The notes under the pieces are model-generated. The model was not told where the DNA came from. It did no database searches and saw only the letters and a list, made by a program, of their open reading frames with translations. From Bombyx mori (taxonomy: Eukaryota > Arthropoda > Insecta > Lepidoptera > Bombycidae), in assembly GCF_030269925.1 (NCBI RefSeq), contig NC_085107.1:6324001-6388000 (forward strand): a stretch of 64,000 nt of DNA, read 5' to 3'. Position numbers and translations under genes: made by a program. Below, piece after piece: positions 28,801 to 40,800 of this stretch (its first letter is position 1; every line of letters begins with the position of its first letter).

Positions 28801-31800
28801 GATATTTGCTCACGGAACTAACATAGGTAACAGTACTAAAATGAGTTACCTGTGACGTAACCACGAAAGTTAATAATATATGATTAATATTAATTAATGA
28901 ATTTTACAGATTACATTTTCGCACAATATATGTACGAATACATTACATTTGAGCATATTTCTAAAAAATATAACACCAGAAGATCAAGCAAACTTAATTT
29001 TTAACTCATCCGTAAACGAATATACATTATATTATACATATATATAAATATAATATACATTTTGTTTTCCTGCCTAAGCTGATGGTCTAGAGAGACAATA
29101 TCAGCGTCACCGGGCTAGTAGGTGAGCTCACGGGGCTCAAACCTGACGTTGTTACAATATGGACATATGAAGCCAACAATTCTCGTCGAACCCGTCGCTT
29201 GCGACGAAGGGCTCGTTAACCCACTGAGTTTCTAGCCGGATCTTCTCAGTGGGTCGCTTTTCGATCCGGTGGTAGATTCTGCGAAGCATGGCTCTTGCTA
29301 GGGTTCGTGTTAGCAACATCGTCAGGTTTGAGCCCCGTGAGCTCACCTACTAGCTCGGTGACGCTGATATGGTCTCTCTAGACCATCAGTTTATGTAGAA
29401 AAAAAAAGGGAACACTATTTCGCGACAGTGATGTGACCGATAAACCCCTTATTGTGGCTGTCGCTATATTTGCAACTGACCAGTCTGATTCAGCAACCAG
29501 TCACTCTCAGCGGCGTAGACAGACCCTTATAGGAAGCACTCTCAATAAAGAAAAAAAGAACGAAAAGCAATTTTACCGCAACTGTCATAACATGGAGCCA
29601 CTAATATTTTGATTATAAACATAAATATTTAATATATTTTTTCTACAACCCTACTCTTGCAACAGTTTTATTTTGTACTCACGACCCATTCGAAGATAGG
29701 CGGTAACCAACGTGCCGTACGTAAAATTTTTGTTATTCCTTAATTACAGATCCTACGTCCGTATAATACTTCTTTGTTTTTGCACTCGAACAGAAACAAT
29801 GAAATCAAATCTCACGGTGAGCCAAACATCCGCATTCAACTGAAAACAAAAAAAGCGAATCGTTTGCCAACAAGTTATGAAACATTTTGACAAAATTATT
29901 ATTTTTAACACATATTTAATTAATAGTAATTGAGATGATGAGAGAAAAGAAAGAGAAATGCACCAGAATAATAACGGAATGTTACCCTAGAGAAAACAGA
30001 ATTACTAGAGGAAGACAGCCAAATCGATGAGAAGACGACTTAAAGCAAGTAGCTGGGTCAGGACGGTTACGTACAGCAAAGGACAGCAAATGTAATTCCT
30101 TAGAGGAGGCTTTTGTCGAAAGACAAGCTGTTAAGAGGAGAGATAAGCCGAATGCCGAAATATGTTTTAGTTTAAGTTAATTATATAGTTTTCTTACCTC
30201 TATTGTTATCAATTTATATTTAGTTAAATAAGTTAAACTATGACAGCAATAAAGGCTTATTTATTAGAATTGTGATGTATATAATCGGATATAACATATT
30301 TCTGATACTCTTTACTATTCAACGGGCTGTACTTCGAACGGATGAATACAAATGAATGATTTTAGCATAGATAATTTATTTAAAACTTTAGTTATGAGAA
30401 AATTGTATTTGTGGTTTATTCTTACTTTGCCTTTAACTTCTCATATAGCCTGATGGCTATCATAGTCACGATTAGGTCAACTAAATACGTTTTGTTGTTT
30501 ATTTTATTAATAGCATATTCTGAGTCACGGTAACATCTATGTGGACGAGCATTTCATTAGGCTATCTCGTATGAGAATGTCACAAACTAATGAGATAGAT
30601 ATCGTTACATTACGTAACCCTGTAAAAGTGTAATTTCTGAGGATCAAAATGAGTTGTAGACATGACAAAAAAGGTTATTTATCATCGTGCATTCAGGATT
30701 ACTCCCTAATTCGAAGTTTATGTAGGTCCATAAATACCCAATTATTAAAAATAATTTAGACGGCAAATTAATTCAAGTCGAAGTCAATTATAAAAGTTAC
30801 GTACTCACTAGAGATTTCCGAAGAAACACGGAACGAAGCGAATTTCAAAGCGAAGACGTGAAACTTGTAAATTCTGATTACATTTTACGGTCACTGATTT
30901 GACCAGTAAAAACATTCATTCATACTTTCGCTTCCAATATGACTGTTTAAGTCGTTTGCACGAATTTATTTTTACGTCAGCTTTGTATCTACGCAATGTG
31001 AAATCGCAACACCCCGTTTTCTTGTTAAAAGAAAGCTATATTATTATTTACAAAAAAAAATATGCAAGATTGTTAAATAAGCTAAGCTTGCTTATTTACA
31101 CAAAATGTTCTTCGTTTAAATTTAAAAAATAAAAGTCAAATAGTTTTCTATGTATTAAACAATAAATAATTAATAATAATAACGACATTACACGTTGATA
31201 TAAATATAAATAATAAATATTTACTAACAATCACGCCATGTGATGTTGATAATTTAAATTATATTTGTAAAATATACACTTGATTTTAATTTCCATTGTT
31301 TGCAACAGTCCACCTTTTTTACGATTGAATCGTGATTTCGCGGTCCTAAGTTTTTATTATGTTAGGTAGATTGAAATCAATTCGTCCATATAACATCACT
31401 TTTATCGAACGTTTATATCGAACACTGTTGAGGCAGATTATAAATCTATGTTTTGATCATATTCTTTTGCCAACTTAGTTTCATCAATATAAAACCTCGT
31501 TATCTAACTTATCTGATTTTTATATGACTGAAGCATGCAATAAATAAACTAAAGCAATGTTTTTAACCTTAACTACCTATTAAACTTTCTCAAAGCTAAT
31601 TTCCTTGCACTTTACCTTCGGCGATGTCAGTTACATAGATCCAATATAAATCGGAGGTGGCTTTCACGTGGTACCTGTCTAGACTTTACAACTTCTGAAA
31701 TTACAATTTTTATTTTTCTCTTGTTAATGAGATTTGATGTCAATCATAAGCTCACAATAATAGGGGTTAAAGTATGAAATTGCCGTTTTATTGTAATAGG

Positions 31801-34800
31801 TCCTTCGAATTGACATATAACCTTCATGTTTTGAGATTTTTGAGTGAAACTTTTTTCAAATTGTCCCTATGAGGTTTTTCATTTAAAAAATGTACCACAT
31901 TCGATTATCGACTTTCAGTTGTTTTTTTTATTCAGCTTAGACAAAAAATATGGATACTTCGAAAATTCTAGTAATTTTTGAATACGAGTTCCGACGCGGA
32001 ACTAACGCTGCAGAAGCAGCTCGCAATATCAATGTTGCATTTGGAGAAGGGACTACTAATGAACGCACCGTGCGATTTTGGTTTAAACGCTTTCGTGATG
32101 GAAATTTTGATTTGAAAAACGAACCACGCGGAAAACCGCCCACACGGAAAACCGCCCACACATGTCAATAACAATGATTTGAAAGGGATGGTGGAAGCCG
32201 ATCCGAGCCAAACTACCCAGGAATTAGCGGCACGGCTTAACGTTACCTTACCAACCATATTGCCTCATTTGCGTCAAATCAATAAAATAATTTTTTTTAT
32301 GAAAGATGGGTGCCTCATGATTTGACTAATGTGCAGAAAGAGACGCTTGTTGAAACTTGTGTTGCCTTGTTGAATCTATATAGAAATGAATATAAAAGCG
32401 TGACATGTGATGAAAAGTGGATTCTTTGCGATAACCGTAAGCGAAAAATGCAATGACTAAACCCAGGTTAAACGTTGTCTTAAAGAAAATCTTACCAATA
32501 AAAAGACAATGGTAACTGTTTGGTGGTCTCAGCATAGTGTTATTCCTCTTTTTGATTTTTCCTCTATCTTGGCTCTGTTCAATACTATCTACATTATTTT
32601 TAACAATTTAGACAGATAGACAAAAATAATAAAATCCTTTGAATACTCTGCCAATCAATTTATCGTTAGAATCGATTAAGCTGAATAGGCAAATGATTTT
32701 AGAAAGAAAAAGAAAATATATTTTTGGTTTAGTGTAGAGAAAATTAACATGAGTTAAAATTTCTTTATTTATTTTAAAAAAAGTACTGCCACATCACAAA
32801 CATTTAACATTGAAAATAACTTAAACTATTTAATTGATGGTCTGATGCATGTGATAATAATAGCGTACATAACATGGGCAATTCATCGGCTCGAAGATGG
32901 AATACAATAATTAAAGAAAAAAAGAATACCTAATGAATAATTATTTATTCGATATCATAGCTTGACATTCTAATTTTATTTATTTATATGATGTAAGTAG
33001 AAAGTTGAAAGTAGATCGTTTTAATCTAGTATAGTATGAATGGCTTTAATGTGCGCTAAGTTGTATACTATCTCCTATGAACAGGGTCTAGAAGCAGTCC
33101 GCTCATCCAATATAATCGTATCTCGATATAAAAACAATTTTACTTGCTAAGCTAAGAACGATTACTTGCCCTTTGATTACCTTATTAGGTTTAGGTTTAA
33201 TTAATTCTTCTACTATTGCTATTTAATAAAATACTATGAACTTTTAAATATAATTTCGAAATCCGTACCAGCCACCATCTGTGTAGTTCCCATGAGCGGT
33301 TTTCGTAACTACTTCGTTTATGCCGAATCTCGACAATGTTTTTGCGTATCGTTAAAATATACGAATGAGTTAAGCTCGCTTTTGTTCATGAAATTTATAA
33401 ATGTATCAAATTTCGTCCCTATGTTTTTGTGAACGGCTTAAGCGCTAAAAATAAATAAAACAATTGTTCATTGTGTTATATATTATGTTTATCGTGTTTA
33501 AGTAAAAACTTTATAATTTTAGGACGAGACGGGCCGATTAATGAGAAGAAATATTGTAAGATATGCTATCCTCGCCTACGTCATCACGCTACAGAGGGTG
33601 TCTCTTAGGGTAAAAAGAAGATTTCCAACATGGCAACACGTAGTTGACTCTGGTAGGTACATACCAATCCAATATTCACTTGTTTTTTGTCATTTAATTC
33701 TCTCAAACTATCAAAGGTGTTTAATATCAAACTGCTTGGTTTCGGCATATTGACAAAGAAAGTAGGTTTGAAAAATAATGTCTATATATTTAATGTCTAA
33801 ATAATCTTATCTCTTACAGGTCTTATGTTGGAAAGCGAGAGAAAAGTTTTTGAAAAGATGGACGGCAAGAGTCCTATGTCCAAGTATTGGATGCCGTTAG
33901 TATGGGCGACGAATATAATAAACAGAGCCAGGAAAGAAGGCCTAATAACCAGTGACCACATAGTGCAAACGTTGTTGGTGGAGCTATCTGACATAAGACG
34001 AAGATTGGGGGCGCTCATTGGTTATGACACCGTTTGCGTACCACTCGTTTATACGCAGGTTTGTATATGTCATTATCTATATATTAATAAGCGAAGGAAA
34101 AACTTTGTATCCCTTTTTACGAAACTTGCGCGGACGGAGGAGTATGAAATTTCCCACACTTATAGAGAGTATAGAGAAGGAGTGTAGAATGTTAATATTT
34201 TTTAAAACTATGCCTAAAAAACATTACGCACACTACCATGTATTTGACGCACACACGCATGCATACTATTTATTGTCAAACTTTTGTTCTTGACGTCTGG
34301 TCAAATTGAGAATAGATTAAATATTGTTTGTCTTATTAATATTTTTCTATAGTATATTCTTGGCGAAATTTGTGATTATAGTCTTTGAAAATAGAATCAT
34401 AATAGTGTACAAACTTACTATTTCAATTAATTATTATAGTCGAATTTCGACTACTGCGGGACCACTAGTATTAATTAATTTTTGTTTTCGTGTATTTAAC
34501 TAGAGCATTGCAGTGCTTGTCCCAATCTAAGTAATGAGCTTTTTGAACTCCAATCACAACCCCGTTACTTTTTCACCGAAACGCCCGATCCTGAAGCAAA
34601 GGTGTTGATAAGCTAATGACACCGCCTTGCTGGACGCCAATAGAGAGTACATCCATCGATTCTCTCAGTAGACGGGTGATCCAGAGCTTGATGGAGTCAT
34701 GGCGGGTCGTGAAATCCGGCCTTATATGTCCAATTCCACTTTTTCATAATCAAAACACACAAAACGACAATGTCATGGGCTCGGGGTTGTGTCATGGGCT

Positions 34801-37800
34801 TTTTCGTTCAAACCCATCCCTTAATGTCTGAAACAGTTATCGAGATTTCTGTCAGGCAATTTTTTATCTGCCGACCTCAGCTTGGAGGAATAATAACACA
34901 GAGAGTATTCGGTAATCAATTTTTTTTTTTCATATGAAAATGTGTAAATCCGGGATGGATGGACAAAAATTCAATCCACCTTAATTACATTTATAGTTCT
35001 AGTACCTGTTAAATTTCTCCACGCTTCTTGGAATCTAGAGACGTAGTTAGAATATAAACTTTAAATTCCATTTTGTAGAAGAAAATAGTTTAAAAAATAT
35101 TGAAAACAATTCAAAAAATATAATGAAATTATGAAATAAAATGTTAATACAATCGTTATCGTGTTAAGTTCACATCCACTTTGATTCATTTGAATGGACA
35201 TTAGACGTCTAGTCGTTCAGAATTATCTCGCATAATTGAGTCACTTAAGTGGTATAGTATAAAGTCTAAATAGCGACAAAACAAGAAAACTTGACGGTCG
35301 CCACAACCTAGCAGCCGTGTGAGCTAATTCGTTCCGATGATAAAACACAGAATAACAATGAAAACGAAACATGCGGGCGAGGTTTTGTGCCTCGTGTACG
35401 TGATACATGACGTACTCGCGTGTTATTGTTTTTTTTTTTTTTTTGTAATATTGTACCCAGTAATCTGTTAATTCGTTTCGATTCTTATTTTAGAACAATG
35501 CGTTCCAACAAACAGACGGGTTTGCTTTTTTTTATAAAACTTTTATTTAAACGTGAGCATGGAAACGTGAATTATTCCTTGTGTTACACCAACCAATTTC
35601 CTATAAGTAATCTTCTTGTAAAGGTTGACTGGAAGATAAGTTCGCCCAGCGTTAGGTACGCTGGGCGAACTTTAAGTTTAATGTTGAATTTTTCGCCATT
35701 AACTTTTTCTGTATACTGTCGTCGATACCTAAGTGCAATTAAGTATTTTGTGTTAAACTGAAAATTATGCAATACTGAAAAAGATTATTTATTTCAGATT
35801 TTGCATCTATATTATATTCATTAACAATAACATTTCACATAGAATACAAAAAATATAAATCGTGTAATAAAAATGAAACCCGCAAAATTATAATTTGCGT
35901 AATTACTGGTGGTAGGACCTCTTGTGAGTCCGCGTGGGTGGGTACCACCGCCCTGCCTATTTCTGCCGTGAAGCAGTAATGCGTTTCAGTTTGAAGGGTG
36001 GGGCAGCCGTTGTAACTATACTGATACCTTAGAACTTATATCTCAAGGTGGGTGGCGCATTTACGTTGTAGATGTCTATGGGCTCCAGTAACCACTTAAC
36101 ATCAGGTGGGCTGTGAGCTCGTCCACCCACATAAGCAATAAAAAAAAAAAACAATAATAATAATTTCGGAATAAAATATAAATAATAATAAAAATGAATG
36201 TAAAAACTACCTTAACCTTAAGGCTGGTTTGGATCTAGATTGCTTAACATGCACACGTGTCGAGTGTTCCAGATCCATTGCGAACAGCCGCAGGTAGCCA
36301 TTGCAACTGACCCGCACGCGGCGTATCGCAACCCTCAGACACAGCCCACTGAGTTTCTCGCCGGATCTTCTCAGTGGGTCGCGTTTCCGATCCGGTGGTA
36401 GATTCTGCGAAGCATGGCTCTTGCTAGGGCTCGTGTTAGCAACGTCGTCAGGTTTGAGCCCCGTGAGCTCCCTACTAGTTAAGGTTACGCTGAAATAGCC
36501 TCTCAAGGCTCTCAGCTTAGGTAGGAAAAAAAAGGCGTATCGGGGAAGCGAATCTTTTACGATTCATAGCTGCGATGCTGTCTATGAACGTCTTTGTTTT
36601 TTTTTTTTTCAGGTGGTAACTTTGTCCCTGTACACTTATTTCGTTGCGGCATTGATGGGCCGTCAACTGGTCCCTCCGGCGCCCGGAAGTACCTCCAAGT
36701 ACGAACCTGACGTATACTTTCCGCTCTTCACAGCTTTACAGGTAATTCTACTAACAAAAATATGCCTCAGGCATCCGATTTGATAAACGTTACATAACAT
36801 CTGATTTTTTCGTTTATATTACGAGTATTGTAATACTGTATTGTATACTGTAATAATTTGTATTGTAATAATACTGAGATGTTACTGTCAGGAAGATTTT
36901 TGTTTTGATTTTGTTCTTTTTTTGTTTTTTGTTGTTGTTTGTTATTCTTTTGTTAATGCACGTACCATGCATTATCTCTACACCACCCTATGGTCGACTG
37001 GAAGAGAATGCCCATGGCATTAAGTCCGCCTGTATACAACTTTTGTTTTGTGCATAAAGTATAAATAAATAAATATTGCACTAAAGTAATAGCCTTGGAG
37101 TATTGGCCTTTCGTGGTTATTGTAAAAAAAAGAACAAACAATTTTCTGAATTCGCAACGTATCCGGAACGTATTGTAAGCGATTATTAAGACCAATATAT
37201 TGTAAGTTCTGTTCTATATAGATTTTCTATCGTCCTTGTTAATCTTGAACGTTTATTGAATTCCGAGCACGTGGCACTGCACAATCCGGGACTAAGTACA
37301 CTTGTACTCGTCCTCGTCCACGTGAATTCGTTTGCTCTAGTTTATATTGTGAATATAAATATTGTTTAGATTTTATAAGTGACAGGCAATACTGGAAAAC
37401 CTGTTAATCAGAGGAAAACGGCTTGTTCGACCCCGGTCGATTGGAGCAATCTTTTTTGTCTTAGAAACAGTCGAGTGTATGGCCCATAAGTAAACGGTCA
37501 TAATCGTTAATGTAGATCAACAATACCGGGACATATCCAGGTTGCTGCCTAGTGCGAAGCGCGCTCCTCAATTCCCATATCTCATATGAAAAAGGTCATG
37601 TCATAGCTCTCGGCTCGCTGGCAACCTATGGCTGAATAGTACGAGCAAAAATGATGTTTGGAATCGCAGTGTGCATGACCGCAGCGGTTCCAGTTACTAG
37701 GGATTAACTTTGCTCTGGTGACACGCTATGCGATGGTAAAAGGAGACGGCGAAATCATCTCAAACATTCAAATCACTTCAGAGCCTTCAACAAAACAAAA

Positions 37801-40800
37801 TAACAACGAAAAACGAAATTCCTTTATGGACCCAGAGGTTCCAAACGGTCTGTGAGATCGGGCTCATGCGTGCAATAATGTTTCTCTTAGTTCAAGACAC
37901 CTAACATTTTAGAAGCTAACTTGGCTTTACCGTTCTTTTGAAATTCAATTACAACTAATAAATCAAAGTACTAACTTCGGCTACTGCTACTGCTCCCTAT
38001 CTTCGGTCCGGCGTAGCTCACCTAAATTTCTATCTAACTTGTTTATTCTTAGCCCTCTAGATCCTCTGATCCTCCGGGAGCCTCTGCTTCCAAACTTTTT
38101 GTAGAGCATTTCATGCCTTTTCTTCATTTTATTTGTAATTTTATTACAACAGCCGTATAGTAAATACCTATTTATAACACGAAGCACCTGGGTCTAATAA
38201 ATAAGATACAGGACACTTCTTTGAATATGGTGTGATTTAATTAATCCCAGGTTCGGTATGATTTTTAATTGTGTTAGTTGTGAGCACACAAGAGTCGCCG
38301 GCATCGTCTGGCTTTATTTTTTCACTTCTTAAGATATTATACCCATTATTCCAATGATGTTGAGATCTTGACCTGACATCTCAATAAATTTTGTAGTGTT
38401 TATTGGTGAAAATCAGTGTACCTAAATATTCTGTAGACCGCATTAAAATGACTTCATAAATTCTTTCCTTTCAGTTCTGCTTTTACGTGGGATGGTTGAA
38501 AGTAGCTGAAGTTTTAATTAATCCTTTCGGAGAAGATGACGATGACATCGAACTAAATTGGCTTATTGACAGGCACATAAAGGTTTGTGTAATATTTTAT
38601 TTATTTATTGTTTAGATGTGTAGATGAGCTCACAGCCTACCTGGTGTTAAGTGGTTACTGGAGGTCATAGACATCTTCAACGTAAATGCGCCACACACCT
38701 TGTGATATAAGTTCTAAGGTCTCAGTATAGTTACACGGCTGCCCCACCCTTCAAACCGAAACGCATTGCTGCTTCACGGCAGAAGTAGGCGGGGCGGTGG
38801 TACGTACCCGTGCGGACTCAAGAGATGGTCATAGAAATATCTTTGTAAAGTAAATACAGTATGCCAAACTCAAACCTAATATTAATGGAATTTCTCTTCG
38901 TCTCTTACATTTTCTACGTGGCGTTAAATACCCTTAGGGACTTCATATCGTGTCTGAACACTTGGGATACAAGTTTTGGTTGCCGCGCACAACACTACAG
39001 ATATGATTAGAATTAGACGGTTAGGTAGTGTTACCGGGCTCATCTGAGTCAATGAAAAATACTACAAATGACAGACTTTTTAAATTGTATAGCGCACTCA
39101 TGAATCACAAACGTTTTGTAGAAAAGCAAATGTAATGGAACCAGACTATCATATCGAATAAATGTGAAATACAATTTTGTTTGTGCTGAGAATGAAATAA
39201 GATAAAATCTTAAAATCATTAATGATTAACTTTTGTTCCTCCACGCACAATTTAGTTACAATTATCCGAAAACAACCCCTTTGAACATATTAGTCAATGT
39301 GTATAATTTTATAGTTAATAATGAATATTATATCCAGTATAAAGGTTGCTTTGACTACGAATAGTTGTGGGATTATGACGATTAAAAAAAAAAACAACTA
39401 CCTACACACATCACATAAAAACCTTCTATTTGAATTGCCGTGGCCCAGTTAATTAAATCTATACTTTTGTTTTTTATTTAGAGTTGAACATAAGTAAAAC
39501 TATTTTTTACGGACAACAGTCGTCCATGAAAACTGTAAAATATTCTATATGTCGGATATACCATATTGACGATAAAAAACGGGAGATTAAGTATTGAAAT
39601 AAATTTAATTATCATTACGTTTCACGAAAATAATATCGGCTTAGAACACTTTCTCATACTCCATGAATATTATTTAATCTATCCTAAAAATATTTTCGCT
39701 TCTAAATCATCTAGTTTGGTCACGTAGATTTAGGCAGTCTAAGATATTAATTTTTGTTTTGTTTAAATGATAGGCAGCGTCGTATGGTTCAATATTAATA
39801 GAACATTAAATTGTAGGCGTCACGAACAAAGTCCCGTTTTAAATACGATATATTTTTTACTATTTTTATTTTCTTTTTATTGCTTTGATGGGTGGACGAG
39901 CTCACAGCTTACCTGGTGTTAAGTGGTTACTGGAGCCCATAGACATCTACAACGTAAATGCGCCACCCACCTTGAGATATAAGTTCTAAGATCTCAGTAT
40001 AGTTACAACGGCTGCCCCACCCTTCAAACCGAAACGCATTACTGCTTCATGGCAGAAATAGGCAGGGTGGTGGTACCTACCCGTGCGGACTCACAAAAGG
40101 TCCTACCACCAGTAAGAACCTACCACCAGTAATAACAAAAACTAACTAAACTAAAACTTAATTTGAATTTTGCAGGCAGCCTATATGATAGTTGACGAGA
40201 TGCACGAAGAGCATCCTGAACTGCTGAAAGATCAATACTGGGAAGAGGTGGTCCCCAAAGATTTACCGTACACCGTAGCCTCAGAACATTACCGTCGCCA
40301 TGAGCCCCCTTGCTCAGCTGACCACTACAAAGTAAAAGCAGAGGACGCTGTCTATGCTAACGTTCAAGCACCCAGAAAGAGTCATGATGAAACTTACGCT
40401 GATTACGTAAGTTTTGCTCATAATTAATGATTAAACTAGCGACCCGCCCTCGCTTCGCTTCGGAAACATTAAATTTTATTATTGATAGGCGAAGCCCGCC
40501 ATGTTGCGCGCGGTACGACAATAACTGCGGGTGACGCCGCGGGGCGAAGTTAGTCTAAAAAAAGTAGCCTAAGTAACTCCTTATATCATCATTATTAGTG
40601 AAAGTCTCATCAAAATCGGTCCAGCCGTTCCAGAGATTAGCCGGAACAAACAGACAGACAGACAAAAATTATCAAAAATGTTATTTTGGTGTATGTACCG
40701 TATATAGATTCATATGCATGTAGTAAAAAGCGGTTATTTCAATACTACAAACAGACACTCAAATTTTATTTATATGTATAGATAGCACGTGAGTTCTTGA

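Larger units (their letters stand above)
15166..33522 (+). other. Bestrophin intron, 18.4 kb
   Basis: Holds two mariner relics, a non-LTR fragment, SINEs and the MITE-like element. Stretches 16300-17570, 21000-22200, 22640-24140, 25760-26960, 28000-29060 and 30300-31760 are AT-rich with no recognisable gene. Confidence 0.7.

Noticed and set aside
34616..34831. 71-codon frame in less AT-rich sequence
   Set aside because: No recognisable domain, no splice partners, stops just outside.
37987..38187. Minus-strand frame with [13 protein letters not shown]
   Set aside because: Low-complexity basic peptide from a short repeated base pattern; no other support.
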